IMG/VR virus record: IMGVR_UViG_3300006793_000162
Span: 1-30,101 of that record
Length of the DNA stretch: 30,101 nucleotides
Strand: one strand, 5' to 3'
Source: a virus
Part shown: piece by piece, positions 19,701 to 29,656 of the stretch
Layout: each line of letters opens with the position of its first letter
Position numbering within the stretch: position 1 is the first letter of the stretch
Program-made: the position numbers and the translations under genes
Notes under the pieces: model-generated
Seen by the model: only the letters and a program-made list of their open reading frames with translations
What the model was told of the DNA's origin: nothing
Database searches by the model: none

Positions 19701-22700
19701 CTATAGCTTGCAATACTCTTTCTACAGCTGCCATATAATCATCTGGAGTTTCTATATCCGCTACAACTTTAGTTAAGCTTCTTAATATACTTTTAGTGGT
19801 GTCTGTTTCATCAGGAAAGTTTAATCTTATAAATCTTACTAATTCATTTTTTACTCTATTAATATCTCTAACTGCTCTCTTTCGTTCAGTAATTAATTTT
19901 TTTAATTCTTTAATCTCTGCAGTAACCTCTTTACCTGTTCTGATATTTAAGTTCTTATCTAATGCTACTACTAATTCTTGCTGGATATTTTTAGGCTGTT
20001 GCTTAAATAAAACAGAGCCTTGTAAATATTCTTTAGCAAACTTTCTAACCTCGGATTTTTTTCTTAGCACCTCCCCTTTTTTAATAGGCAATGGATACCT
20101 TCTTAATATAGTGCTGGTATTTTGAGTTTTTAAGTCAGGGTATTTTCTTCTTAATTCTGCCGCATACTCGTTTCTTACATCTTCTAATATTCCTCTTTCT
20201 CCTATAAATTCATTAACTGCTCTGTTCACATCTTGAAATAAAGACATCCCTGCAAAGAAACCACCTTCCATATTAGCAAAGGCTTCAGGTAAAGCTTTAG
20301 TTTCATCTAATGTAAATTTCATTGCAGCATCTACATCAGCAGCTGTATAATTAACATCTGTAAATTTTATCCTATCCTTTAATACTTTTTTAATGGAAGC
20401 GTCTGGTATACCACGCTCTCGTGCTCTTTGAATAATAAGGTTTACATCTGAATCAAAAGATAATGTTTCTTCTTTTTGAGAAAATAAAGATAATTGAGGA
20501 GACTCTTCAGGAACAAAATCAGGATTAACTTCTTGACCACCTAATAAATCACCCAGGGCCATATTTGCAAACCTTTCTAATGACATTTGTTCTAACGCTT
20601 CACCTTCAGGCATCGTGCTTTCTCTTTCTCCTTTTTTATTCTTTTTAAACGTACCTGATAACCAGTTTTTTATGTAAGCCCAGAATTTTTTTATCCATCT
20701 TATAAAAGGATTTTCTTTTGCTTTTTTACTTTTACTAAAGTCACTTTCTACATATCTAGCAAACCTACCCCCCTCATCAGCAATATAATCCGACAATGCT
20801 TCTATTGCTGCTAACTCATATCCTTGTTTTGTTTTTTTATCTCCGTATATACGTTTAGCTTCATCATAATAGGGTTTACCTCTAGAGTCAGTTTTTACTA
20901 CTTTTATTCCTTGACGCAGCAAAGCAGTCCCTTGGGTTCCAGCAGGAGATGCTAAGTAATCCAACCACGGGTGAGAAAACTCGTGTATAGCAATTTCAAA
21001 TGATTTGTCGTTAGGATTTATAAATATGGTATTATTATTTCTATTCATTCCATATACAGTATACCCACGAACTATTCTTCTTTGTACTTCAGGTTTTTTT
21101 ATTTCTGCATCAAACTTGGCCTGGTCAACAACTACTTTATAAGTTGGAAAGGCTAGGCTTAATAGCTTTAAAAGTTCAGCCTGGTCTTTCGCACTCATTT
21201 GTGGCCTAGTTTTTGCCCTCTTTCCAAAATCAGGGTGAGCTGTGGGATTGTAAAAAGAACCATCACGAGTAAAAATATAACCAGGGCCTCGGCTTTTTCT
21301 CACAGTAATACCGAGCTTTTCTCCTTCACTTATAAGTCTAGACGGATTATCTACATTATTCATATACCCTTCATCATTCATTCCATAATCTTCAGCTAGT
21401 TTATCAATAGCATATTGATTTCTAGCTAGTTTGAAAAAGGTTCCATCTTCTAAATCTTTCGCTAACTTTGCTTCTTCTGCGGAGTAGGTAGTAGCTTTAT
21501 CTTCTGCTTTTTTAGGTTTTGGAGTACGGGCTTTTACCGCTTTTCTAGCCTCTCTTTTTATTTCAGCTATTTCAGCTTTGTATTCACGAATAAGCTCTCT
21601 GGCTTCTTGCCTTAAGTCTGATTTTTCTTCTTTACTTAACCCAGGTTTTTTTAAATCTTTAGCTAACTCTTGTTTTACATTTGTTATTTCATTTTCTAAA
21701 TCTTCAATCTCCATACCTGCATCTTCATCGATTGCTTCCTGTTGTTTTTGTTTAGTTTGAGGCTTTACTTTTTTAGCCGCGTCTTTTATCTTTTTCTTAA
21801 TAGCAGCTTTTAAGTTTTTAATCCTTCTCTCTAGTTTTGGTTTATTATCTATAATGACTTCTAACATATCCTCAGTTCCTTCTTCAATAGCTTTATTAGT
21901 ATTCTCTAAAGCTTTTTCTGCTTCAGCTAATTCTTCTTTTAATTCTTTTAAAGATTTACCTTCCGATATCTCTTCACTAGATTTCTCAATACTTTCAATA
22001 TTTTCTGGTGTAACATCTACTATTACTTCAGATTCAATTCCTGGAACCCATACTGCTACATCCTTAGGTTTTACTTTTGTTTTAGTAATATTAGAAGACA
22101 ACCCTTGGTCTGCTCTTTCTTTAGATAGAATTTCAGCCATTTTCTTACTAGTAGTCATAGGTGTAGCACCTTCTCTAATTGAACCAACTCTATAAACCAC
22201 AATATCTCCGTTCTCATCTATTTCAGTATCGGGATTGTTTTTTAAAAATTCTTCTTTTAATTTTTCTTTTTGTTTTGCTGGTAACTTTTTAACTGTTTCG
22301 ACTAGCTTATTTTTTTCTGAACTATCACCTTCCATTCCTCCTCCTAAATCACTCTGCTTATAATCCGCTAGAGCTTTTTCATAATCTTCATCTTCCGCAA
22401 TAGTTGCGCTTACTTTAGAGGGAGGTAATTGGGCAAATGCATCAGCAGTCGTATCTAATATACGCTGCATTAATGATGGAGACACCTGAGTCATTGATGG
22501 TTCCCATTTTCCATTAAGAGCAATTTCACTTATTTCATCATTGATTTGTTTTATAACAGGTTTAAATGCTTGTTGCGTGGCATCATTTGTAGTTAATACA
22601 TTTTTCGCGGCTAACAAGTGAGTTAAACGTGCTACCGAGTCGGAGTTTTCTGGAGTCACATCATCTGCTTTAGTCATTAATATTTCTAAAGCTTCATTTT

Positions 22701-25596
22701 GTGCTCCTACTCTGCGCTGTATACGCTGTTCTGTGTCTGCATCAATATAATTTAACTCCCTCATATTATTAGCCCAGTTAGTTGTGCCTGGTGGTAGCAA
22801 TGGAGTATCATCAAATATTACATTCCATTTGTAATCAGCGAAATCTGAAGCCACTTTTTTACTTCTATTAATCAATCCTTGTGCTAATAAATTTGCTACC
22901 ATATTAGAAGTGTTAGCTCCAAATCCTCCGATGGCTTCCAAAGCTACTTCACCTCCATTTAATTCTGTTCCATTTAATATATGGTTATTTATTTGAGCTA
23001 ACGCTTCTCCCAATCCTTCGGCAGCAGGGTCAATCAATGCTCTTTCTGTTAATATAGCTCCTGTTCTTAACAAAGGATTCATTCCTCTTGTGCTGTAAAA
23101 TATTTTCCCAGCTAATCTAGCCGACAAGAAATCTATTATAGCAATAGGGATACCTCGTGCTAATCCCTTACTTTGCCCGTCATCCCAAACATTTTTATCA
23201 CTTAATGCCGCTTCAACAGATTTAGGATTAAATATATCATAACCCTTTTCTTCCATTGATTCAAATATGGCGTTAGTATATTCCATTCCTAAAATACTTC
23301 CTGCCATTCCTAGTTGAGCTCCTGTTACCGCCCCTGTAAACATTGACGCAGGTACTGTCAATAATTCTTCAGGCGTAGCAGCTTGGGGGCCCGCTTGGCC
23401 CGCTGCGAGTGCGTATGCCCCATAAGCTAGAGAGGTAGTGAGAGCTGTTGCAGGAACCATCTTAGCTCCATAAGGAAGCATCTCACTAAGGGAGCCAGAA
23501 GCCACACTTAAAGCCATTTCCATCGGGTTATCGGTAAACACCTCCAGTGATTCTCGCCATCCTTTTGCGCGTCTAAAATCTAAAGCAGTCGCGCTTGTTC
23601 CTTCTGAAGCTAGTACGGATGCTTTCATATATTTAGAAATTAATTCTGAAGCAACTCTTCTGTCTTCTGCATTTGTAGCATCTCTGTCGTCCCACCCTAT
23701 AGCCGAAAAACTAGTCGTGTCTGCTAATTCCAGTATAACCTCTGCTGCTTGACCTCTAGGATATCTCGTGTTGTATTCATTTACTACATTATTCCAAACC
23801 TTATTTACTACTTCCCCGTATAGTTCTTTGTTTATTTTAGAATCTAGATAGGATTTTCCTACGATAAAATTTAATGCAGCAGTTTCTCTTAAGTCATAGG
23901 CGCGTCTTTGCAGCTCTGTAAGTGCACTTATAGCTAGAGCTTCATTTTCATTTTTAGGAGTGTAAGAACTTATCTCCGAAAAAGGAGTTTCAAAATTTGT
24001 TAATGAAAATTTATCTATTTCATCTAATGCAAAATCTACTTGCGCATTTGCTTGAGTAGAGTTATTAATAAATTTCTCTCTGTTTTTGTCTGCGATAACA
24101 TCCCATTGCTGTTGAATATCTCTATATACTTCATCTCCAAAAGCTTTCTCAAATAACACATCTATTTGTGGCTTTAAGCTTTGTGCGTATTCTTTAGCAT
24201 CACTTCTTAAATATCCTTCTTCATTAAATAAGTTAGGGTATTTAGCTATTTCTTCTGGAGTGGCTTTTCTATCTTTATCCCAGGCTTTTTGCTTTGCCCA
24301 AAAACCTCCATCTGCTGTTCCTCCTAATATTAATTGGTATTCATCTCTTAAAGTGTGATAGTTTTCTACTATTTCTTTTCGACTATCATAATCTACAACC
24401 CCTTCATTTATAAAAAAGTTTCTTCTTTCTACATCCGCAGTGTCCATTGTTTTCCAACTTCCTTTAGCAAATGAATCCGCTTCTTCTTTTGTATTAAAAG
24501 GTATCAGTTCTCCATATCTAGTAGCTAGTTCTATAATTAATTTTTGGTCTCGTTTAGGGTCTAACTCTAGCCAAGCATCTGGACGCGTAGAGTGCGTCCC
24601 TTCTCTAGGAAATAAAGTAGGAGCGACATAATGTTTGCCATCCATTTCAAAAGTAGCTAATTTAACTGTTGACGCTGTAACATTTCCACTTCTATCCTTT
24701 TCTAAACGAGGTACTTGACGCATATTTTTAACCTGAATAGCTTTTTCTAAAAGAGGAACATTAGGGTCTACAAGTTTAGGTGCACGAGCATTTTCAGTAA
24801 AGAGTTTTTGTAATTGTACTAACTGGTCAATATTATCAGCATCATCTCCTGTATTTAAAAAAACCTCTCCTTTTCCGTTCACCGCTGTTACAACTATTGG
24901 GCTACTACTCACCCAGTTAGTAGAGTCGCGGGCATCGAAACTTACATTAAACCCATACTCTCCAATTAGACTTCTTAATATTTCAACAGATTCACGGGGG
25001 TTATTATCAGAAAAAATATTAGTGTTTAAAGATTTTAAGGTTTCAATATACTCAGGAGTTTGAGCTAGTTTTTCTAAGTTAGCTTGGTTTAGAGCAGCAT
25101 TATTATCAATACGCTCTTGAAGTTTTTGGTCGGCCGTTACATTAGCCTCTACTTGTTCAGGGGATATATCGGGAAAGTTTGGGTCATCACCTGCTTGTAA
25201 TTTTTGCTCTTCTTTTAATAAATCTACAGCTGCTGTAAACACGCCTCCCTTTTCTTTTATAGTTTCCCACCATCCACGGAAAGTTTCTCCTAATGGGGTA
25301 ACAGGGTCGTCTTGTATATTAGGTTTATAGGTTAAATCATCTTCAGGAAAAAGGCCACCATCTAGAGAAGTGCGATATTGATTTTTTTTTTGAGGCAACC
25401 CCTCTAATCCCATTAAAGCACCAAATTGATTTAAGTCTCCATTGTAGCCATTATTAGTAGCTAAACCGTATACATCATTTAGTGCGTCTGGATTTTGAGA
25501 AATCAGGTCTTTAAAATCTTCTTTACCGTGTCTATAGCCGTCTTTAACAGCTAATTGAAACATATCATTTAAAGCTTCGTTGTTAGTTATTTCCAT
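16777..25596 (-). CDS. Giant polyvalent virion protein with HExxH metallopeptidase motif (2939 aa)
   Basis: Residues 7-62 hold two related units (EALNDMFQLAVKDGY... and DALNDVYGLATNNGY...). Residues about 690-910 are Gly/Ala-rich and hydrophobic, with candidate membrane segments. Near 1130-1190, DIVVYRVGSIREGATPMTTS resembles ADP-ribosyltransferase-type modules. About 1195-1390 is a Lys/Glu coiled coil. HEFSHPWLDYL (near 1538) with EALSDYIAD about 60 residues later looks like a zinc-peptidase site. Long helical stretches follow, and a hydrophobic LLINLFFVQLVFSLVGNLPL (near 2780) comes before the end. Such packed-domain giants (polyvalent proteins) are known to ride in virions and enter hosts with DNA. 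Position after two smaller virion-like genes fits a gp16-like ejection protein. The individual domains are eye-matched. Confidence 0.7.
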   Translation of the reverse strand: MEITNNEALNDMFQLAVKDGYRHGKEDFKDLISQNPDALNDVYGLATNNGYNGDLNQFGALMGLEGLPQKKNQYRTSLDGGLFPEDDLTYKPNIQDDPVTPLGETFRGWWETIKEKGGVFTAAVDLLKEEQKLQAGDDPNFPDISPEQVEANVTADQKLQERIDNNAALNQANLEKLAQTPEYIETLKSLNTNIFSDNNPRESVEILRSLIGEYGFNVSFDARDSTNWVSSSPIVVTAVNGKGEVFLNTGDDADNIDQLVQLQKLFTENARAPKLVDPNVPLLEKAIQVKNMRQVPRLEKDRSGNVTASTVKLATFEMDGKHYVAPTLFPREGTHSTRPDAWLELDPKRDQKLIIELATRYGELIPFNTKEEADSFAKGSWKTMDTADVERRNFFINEGVVDYDSRKEIVENYHTLRDEYQLILGGTADGGFWAKQKAWDKDRKATPEEIAKYPNLFNEEGYLRSDAKEYAQSLKPQIDVLFEKAFGDEVYRDIQQQWDVIADKNREKFINNSTQANAQVDFALDEIDKFSLTNFETPFSEISSYTPKNENEALAISALTELQRRAYDLRETAALNFIVGKSYLDSKINKELYGEVVNKVWNNVVNEYNTRYPRGQAAEVILELADTTSFSAIGWDDRDATNAEDRRVASELISKYMKASVLASEGTSATALDFRRAKGWRESLEVFTDNPMEMALSVASGSLSEMLPYGAKMVPATALTTSLAYGAYALAAGQAGPQAATPEELLTVPASMFTGAVTGAQLGMAGSILGMEYTNAIFESMEEKGYDIFNPKSVEAALSDKNVWDDGQSKGLARGIPIAIIDFLSARLAGKIFYSTRGMNPLLRTGAILTERALIDPAAEGLGEALAQINNHILNGTELNGGEVALEAIGGFGANTSNMVANLLAQGLINRSKKVASDFADYKWNVIFDDTPLLPPGTTNWANNMRELNYIDADTEQRIQRRVGAQNEALEILMTKADDVTPENSDSVARLTHLLAAKNVLTTNDATQQAFKPVIKQINDEISEIALNGKWEPSMTQVSPSLMQRILDTTADAFAQLPPSKVSATIAEDEDYEKALADYKQSDLGGGMEGDSSEKNKLVETVKKLPAKQKEKLKEEFLKNNPDTEIDENGDIVVYRVGSIREGATPMTTSKKMAEILSKERADQGLSSNITKTKVKPKDVAVWVPGIESEVIVDVTPENIESIEKSSEEISEGKSLKELKEELAEAEKALENTNKAIEEGTEDMLEVIIDNKPKLERRIKNLKAAIKKKIKDAAKKVKPQTKQKQQEAIDEDAGMEIEDLENEITNVKQELAKDLKKPGLSKEEKSDLRQEARELIREYKAEIAEIKREARKAVKARTPKPKKAEDKATTYSAEEAKLAKDLEDGTFFKLARNQYAIDKLAEDYGMNDEGYMNNVDNPSRLISEGEKLGITVRKSRGPGYIFTRDGSFYNPTAHPDFGKRAKTRPQMSAKDQAELLKLLSLAFPTYKVVVDQAKFDAEIKKPEVQRRIVRGYTVYGMNRNNNTIFINPNDKSFEIAIHEFSHPWLDYLASPAGTQGTALLRQGIKVVKTDSRGKPYYDEAKRIYGDKKTKQGYELAAIEALSDYIADEGGRFARYVESDFSKSKKAKENPFIRWIKKFWAYIKNWLSGTFKKNKKGERESTMPEGEALEQMSLERFANMALGDLLGGQEVNPDFVPEESPQLSLFSQKEETLSFDSDVNLIIQRARERGIPDASIKKVLKDRIKFTDVNYTAADVDAAMKFTLDETKALPEAFANMEGGFFAGMSLFQDVNRAVNEFIGERGILEDVRNEYAAELRRKYPDLKTQNTSTILRRYPLPIKKGEVLRKKSEVRKFAKEYLQGSVLFKQQPKNIQQELVVALDKNLNIRTGKEVTAEIKELKKLITERKRAVRDINRVKNELVRFIRLNFPDETDTTKSILRSLTKVVADIETPDDYMAAVERVLQAIDKQNEKTKRALINSIYKILNIGGRPAKTISSQVRSRGVDAETGLFMQQARRVLKMVINKDAEGMKSLREELGERENEIQAALEADRKGELLSLEQNRLLALTAAYDMFGDIESLSLEEVREILDDVKAEREIGRAVFAENRMQRFNEINEISEKFTSEIKEKLAPFLFNENGTLKNEDRIAEDFLNIWKGIKEKGLQKSLQQVKDEILKPLIQKGIEPITATFRSLLGITYTLMNALDNGQSDVFVKDIYYRLADAEEYYNLGYFRFMDKIEEIAAEIMGAKEFDSEVILPFRDKKMFKGQLGKISAYEFIKQEAILKDRLNIPGVNIQQIASTLEKAGIKLFDKTNTILKDWATDNSLTVPQLMYIYSQWKHPDAKEMLIQDGFTQEKIDMITDYLGENLVRFVDEVLEMLTYQEFDLTNAVYVEENQQNLKQEFPYFPRKTEKRIKSKESERSSFSDTGFVKNFQNISPSLISERVQNTKALRVMFADFFSVLEKHAEDNERYKAYAKVVKILDGIVNTPAVRTYLDIMFIRAAVTKAINDAIHPKGYLTKSKNFNDVNSWLMERMVSWALALKPVQLPKQASSYINGFVLYNNPKFAVFETKKKGDPIFRSTTDLKIIAEDIAENLKSILGGTVNETREFLKFTQAYMKLMRNKKDTIRRATELSAQFRARRKEGLEGKMYALTTGQERVDLGPEYKKLAQSFKLVNQAFGYFTTQGDIWGVLGYMVAYDNMIENGVDPKEALRYFNDYNLTQQTRRGLDKNSLQTSQNKVVRGFTMFGSSLFLALNRVFVHEANIRRALLGNKVADKRDVRGLLINLFFVQLVFSLVGNLPLLLGGDKKDREKAFDRILSSPMNVVKIVPFLGNAFQTFLNESNAEGWKNKWNRAITNPLDDLAEELGRDISSGDILEIPSTILQFVAGAQFRTPRGLARIFLGQGNFWYNFWSMLGYGDGSIPRRWLPPKDARDDLFIN

Positions 25597-25606
25597 TACC
25601 TCTGCT

Positions 25607-28126
25607 TTATTGTGCTATTACTCCTATATTTTTTGCTATAGCAATCATTTGTTCATCTATAAACTTATCATAAGCTGCGCCATCTGCATAATCTGCTTTA
25701 GGGTCAGTTATAGGGTATTTTATTTCCATTGCATCTCTTTCTGCTACATAACGGTCTCCTAATGCCTTTTGAACCATTTCAATAGTTATTACATCGGTTG
25801 TTCCACTACCTGTTGGATTATTGTATTTACTCATTGCACCTTGAGAATTAACAGAGTTGAAGTCGTATTCCTCTACCATTTCAAATTTACCGTTCTCTAG
25901 TTGTCTTATCAACACTTGTTCTCCGTTTACAAAGACCTGTTTTACATTAGTGGGTAAATAGCGGTATTGTCTATCATCGTATTCAAGTCCAAGACCATCA
26001 TTCCAGGCAAACTTATTTCCCCTCGTATCCTTAAATGTATCATTTTTCTCAGCCCAATCGTATACACTCTTATTATAATCCTTCATTTGGTTATCATTTC
26101 TAATAAAAGAAAAATCATTTGGAGCTAACCTTCTTCCTTCATTCTCTGCGTTAACTAAAGTAGCATACACATCATCTATAAGACTAGCCGTCTTTTTAGC
26201 CTTACTTTCTGATGAACCCTGGTCAGGAATAAATATAGGGCCGCTCATCAGCTCAGGATAATATATCTGTATACTGGAAGCACCACCTACCAACCACTGC
26301 TGATTATCTCCTGTAAGATAACTTTCTAAGTCTCTATCAGCATCATTCTGTTTATCATCATCTATCACTGTGACTACCGCGTTCGTATCATTTAAACTAC
26401 CAATATTTAAACCATCCACTACTTTGGTTATACCTATAACAACATCATCTAATCTCTTTATATCTCTATCTTTTAATCTTATATCGTCTCCTATACCTAT
26501 AGCGGTCTCCAGGATTTCTAAAGGTTTTGCCGTTACAGGAGTCTCAGTATCCACCTCGTTGCCTTGGGCATCTACTTTCTTTTTCCATTCTCCAGTGTTA
26601 ATTTGAATCTCATTGTAATTAATGACTTTAGGAACATTAGCTGTAGTTCTGCCCTCAGGCAGTTCTCTTACAATTGGGCTATCATCATCAGTTACCGTTT
26701 GCCCTACAATAAATTTATTAAATGCAGCAGGGTCTGTATTTTGTAAATAGTTAAGAGAATTACCTATACTAACACCAGGCCCCACTACTTGCGCAGACCC
26801 ATCTAAAAATAATCGAGCATCAGCATTAAAAGGTATATATTCTGTAGATGTTACATCATCTTTTATAGTTATAACATTTATGCCTTTTCTATCATCAGTA
26901 GGTACTATATCTACAATTCCTTCATTAGCTCCTTTCAAGTGAGCAATACCTGCTGCTCTTTCCTCGTTACTTCCATAACCAACTTGTAAAAAAGCTTTTA
27001 CATTTCTTGCTCCTAATATTTCTTCCTCAGTTGCGTCTTTGTAATTGAAATCTTTAGTATCAACTGTTTCCGCCATTGTAATCTTTCTTGGAAGCTTAAC
27101 ATCTACCGCACCTTTTAACACCTCTCCTGCTAATTTTTGTAGCTCTCTACCTTTGTCTGTATCTAAATCAATATCATAACCTCCATTATTATTAGGAGAT
27201 AGATAAATCATATTCTCCCCTTTTGCCTTAACATCTGTGGTAAATTCCCACGGTTTTTTATTAGGAGCCATTCCTGCGTGGTCAGCCAATATACTGGACA
27301 CATTTCTAGAGTCTTCGAGATAAGACGCTATAAAATTATCCATAGCTTTGTCATAGTTCTCATTAAGACGCACATTATCTTCTCCAGATATCCTAGGGTC
27401 AAAATTAGGATTCTTCGTACCATCTGCTAGAAATTCAGTATTTAAAGCTTGATAACTAACAGCCATATTTCCAGCTATATTATCAACTGCACCCGTCATA
27501 TCAAACTTACCATAAGTCTCTCCCATCCAACCAAGTAGTGTGCTGACAGGTTTGAAGTCTCCTGTATCGCTCGATAAAGTACGAACATCGTGTCCCTCAA
27601 TAGTTTTAGTAACCGTTTTTCCTTGAGAAACTTTCATTGTTATCGGGTCAATATATAGAGCTGTATTATTAAAGTCTGCAAATTCTTGGATAATACTCCC
27701 CTCATATAGGGCTTTGGCGGGAAGGTCATTTTCTTTTCTTCGTTTCTCTTGCTCAATAAAAAAGTCATTGTATTTGTTTGCTATAGCAATAGCTTGATTG
27801 GTACCTGCTGTTAAATTATTCATAGCATTGGTGTATTGCTTGGTACTCATATTCCCATTCTTAACGCTTCTGTGCAGCATTAATGAATAATTAGATGCAT
27901 TATTAGCGTAATCTAAAATCCAATTATGAAGTTCTTTATTTTCACTACTAGGAGCCGTGTTAAGTAATGTAGCTAAATCAGTGTTAGATTGGTCTAAAGC
28001 CGCTTCTCTCTCTTGTTTTGCTGTAACCTCATCATCCAGCATTGTAGTAAATTTACGAGCAACCCCGCTCCAGTCTACTTGTTCTGCTGCTTCTCTTTGT
28101 GCGTATCCGTAATAAGTATTTCCCAT
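25607..28126 (-). CDS. Putative internal virion protein (839 aa)
   Basis: Begins MGNTYYGYAQREAAEQVDW. The first about 180 residues are helical (HNWILDYANNASNYSLMLH; IAIANKYNDFFIEQEKRRKE), followed by a long mixed, acidic region of beta character, with no enzyme motif. It lies between the 329-aa protein and the 2939-aa giant, with 10-15 nt gaps, the position of gp15 in T7-like ejectosomes. Function is inferred from order and size, not from recognised sequence similarity. It could equally be a tail or core structural protein. Confidence 0.55.
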   Translation of the reverse strand: MGNTYYGYAQREAAEQVDWSGVARKFTTMLDDEVTAKQEREAALDQSNTDLATLLNTAPSSENKELHNWILDYANNASNYSLMLHRSVKNGNMSTKQYTNAMNNLTAGTNQAIAIANKYNDFFIEQEKRRKENDLPAKALYEGSIIQEFADFNNTALYIDPITMKVSQGKTVTKTIEGHDVRTLSSDTGDFKPVSTLLGWMGETYGKFDMTGAVDNIAGNMAVSYQALNTEFLADGTKNPNFDPRISGEDNVRLNENYDKAMDNFIASYLEDSRNVSSILADHAGMAPNKKPWEFTTDVKAKGENMIYLSPNNNGGYDIDLDTDKGRELQKLAGEVLKGAVDVKLPRKITMAETVDTKDFNYKDATEEEILGARNVKAFLQVGYGSNEERAAGIAHLKGANEGIVDIVPTDDRKGINVITIKDDVTSTEYIPFNADARLFLDGSAQVVGPGVSIGNSLNYLQNTDPAAFNKFIVGQTVTDDDSPIVRELPEGRTTANVPKVINYNEIQINTGEWKKKVDAQGNEVDTETPVTAKPLEILETAIGIGDDIRLKDRDIKRLDDVVIGITKVVDGLNIGSLNDTNAVVTVIDDDKQNDADRDLESYLTGDNQQWLVGGASSIQIYYPELMSGPIFIPDQGSSESKAKKTASLIDDVYATLVNAENEGRRLAPNDFSFIRNDNQMKDYNKSVYDWAEKNDTFKDTRGNKFAWNDGLGLEYDDRQYRYLPTNVKQVFVNGEQVLIRQLENGKFEMVEEYDFNSVNSQGAMSKYNNPTGSGTTDVITIEMVQKALGDRYVAERDAMEIKYPITDPKADYADGAAYDKFIDEQMIAIAKNIGVIAQ

Positions 28127-28140
28127 ATTAATTTATATTT

Positions 28141-29130
28141 TTAAACTCTTGCGCTAGCACTTCCACGAGTACCCCCTAAACCTGTTTCATATATAGGGTC
28201 GAGCTCCATTGTTCCTTGCCTAGCCATTCGTTTTAAATAGTCTTTAAAAGCCTTTGTTCCTTCAGGCCCTAGCTGTCTTAGTAAATCCTCTTGCATTGCT
28301 TGGGTGCCGTGTAGTTGAGATTTACCAAAATTCTCATTCTCAGTTACACCATCTGCTAGAAATTTATTCTCGTCTATTGCAGAACGTGTTTCAATATCTA
28401 ATGATTTAGTTAATGCATTTGCATCTAATCCTAACTCTTTAAATTCTTGCGTTCCTGCAAATCCTTGTAGATTAGTTGCTAAGCTTTTCCCTGTGTCCTT
28501 CCTAAAGATGTTTTTTTGACGGCCTGTCCTATCACTTATTTCTGCAAACTCTCCTCCTCTAGCTGCTTTAACTTCACCTAAAGCAGTTCCAAACGCCACT
28601 CCAGCTTTTGCGGTATCTAAAGCTCCTTGTACTCCTGCAGCTGTCATTTGACCTGCTTGCTGCTCTGCACGTCCTGCCGCTACTTGTGCGCCTGCTACTT
28701 CTTCTAAATCTAACTGAACTCCAACATCTCTTAAACGAGACTCTTCCTGTTGAACTAATAAGTCTAATTTTTTCTGCTCTTTAGACATCGCTACTCGTTG
28801 TTGAGCTTGAGCTTGATTTTGTGCCGCTAATACTCTTCCTGCTACAGCCGCTGCTCCTCTTTCACTTTCAGCTCCTGCCGCAGTAGCTTGAGCTCCAGCT
28901 GATAATAAAGCCTCACGCTCTAGCTGATACGCTTCTTTATTAATTGCTAAGTTCTCGTAAAAATTAACATCTAATTTTCTTCTTGCTTTATCTAATGCTT
29001 GTTTAGCATCATACTCCGCATCTTCTTGCCTTCTTCGTGCTTTTGCTGCACCCGCAAAATTTATACCCATTCCTGTTGCGGATAATACCAATCCTACTCC
29101 TCCTACTATCGCTGCTGCTATTGCTGACAT
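28141..29130 (-). CDS. Putative internal virion protein, Ala-rich, membrane-active (329 aa)
   Basis: Residues 3-27 (AIAAAIVGGVGLVLSATGMG) form a hydrophobic Gly/Ala helix. Residues 30-200 are Ala/Gln/Glu-rich coiled coil (ESERGAAAVAGRVLAAQNQA; GAQVAAGRAEQQAGQMTAAG). The tail (GLGGTRGSASARV) is Gly/Ser/Arg-rich. Composition and operon order match small podovirus core proteins such as T7 gp14, which insert in the outer membrane during DNA ejection (analogy, not proven). The gene overlaps the cupin-like gene by 13 nt. Confidence 0.6.
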   Translation of the reverse strand: MSAIAAAIVGGVGLVLSATGMGINFAGAAKARRRQEDAEYDAKQALDKARRKLDVNFYENLAINKEAYQLEREALLSAGAQATAAGAESERGAAAVAGRVLAAQNQAQAQQRVAMSKEQKKLDLLVQQEESRLRDVGVQLDLEEVAGAQVAAGRAEQQAGQMTAAGVQGALDTAKAGVAFGTALGEVKAARGGEFAEISDRTGRQKNIFRKDTGKSLATNLQGFAGTQEFKELGLDANALTKSLDIETRSAIDENKFLADGVTENENFGKSQLHGTQAMQEDLLRQLGPEGTKAFKDYLKRMARQGTMELDPIYETGLGGTRGSASARV

Positions 29131-29642
29131 ATTTTTTTATTTTTTTCTATTACACTTTTAGGCAAATCTTTAAAATCATTTACAAATAATTCAAGCTCTG
29201 CATCCTTTACAGTTTTGGCATTTGTTTTATGTACACAAGTCCATATTACGTCTTCGTGAATATAAAAAACTCTCTGAGTTCCTGCCTGCGTAAATACCGT
29301 ATAAGGAGCTTTTAACATTACGATTTTACCTTCATCTGTTAAATATGACAGCTCACCTTTTAATAAAAAAGAAGGGTGTTGTTTTTTATGTATCATACTT
29401 ACCACAACTGCTCCTTTAGGCATAAAAATCTGCCTAGTATAGAGTCCTCCTTCAAACGTGTGTTCTAAAGGGAAATGAGTTTGTAATCCATTACTCTGTT
29501 CTTCTCCCGATTTATGAGTTAAAGTACTTTCAATTGTTTCTAATTGAGACTGAAACTCCGCAATTTTTTCCCACATCACCCCTCGCTTAGAGGTTACTTC
29601 TCCTAAAACTTGCTCAGCAATTATTGTTTCTATATTACTCAT
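29118..29642 (-). CDS. Cupin-like phage protein (174 aa)
   Basis: A helical N-terminal 45 residues is followed by a beta-rich core: GGLYTRQIFMPKGAVVVSMI, KKQHPSFLLKGELSYLTDEG, LKAPYTVFTQAGTQRVFYI. This order (PKG..., H-x-H region, G-x-L, P...AG) is a cupin barrel plan. Metal-binding His spacing is incomplete (HKKQH), so a structural rather than enzymatic role is plausible. Placed at the head of the internal virion block, it may be a small virion or tail protein. A -7 element lies just upstream on the - strand. Confidence 0.6.
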   Translation of the reverse strand: MSNIETIIAEQVLGEVTSKRGVMWEKIAEFQSQLETIESTLTHKSGEEQSNGLQTHFPLEHTFEGGLYTRQIFMPKGAVVVSMIHKKQHPSFLLKGELSYLTDEGKIVMLKAPYTVFTQAGTQRVFYIHEDVIWTCVHKTNAKTVKDAELELFVNDFKDLPKSVIEKNKKICQQ

Positions 29643-29656
29643 CTAAATAATTATCA

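Noticed and set aside
19796-22195. Several + strand frames opposite the giant - strand gene
   Set aside because: Ser/Phe/Leu-rich products typical of antisense reading of a Lys/Glu-rich coding strand; no leader or promoter.
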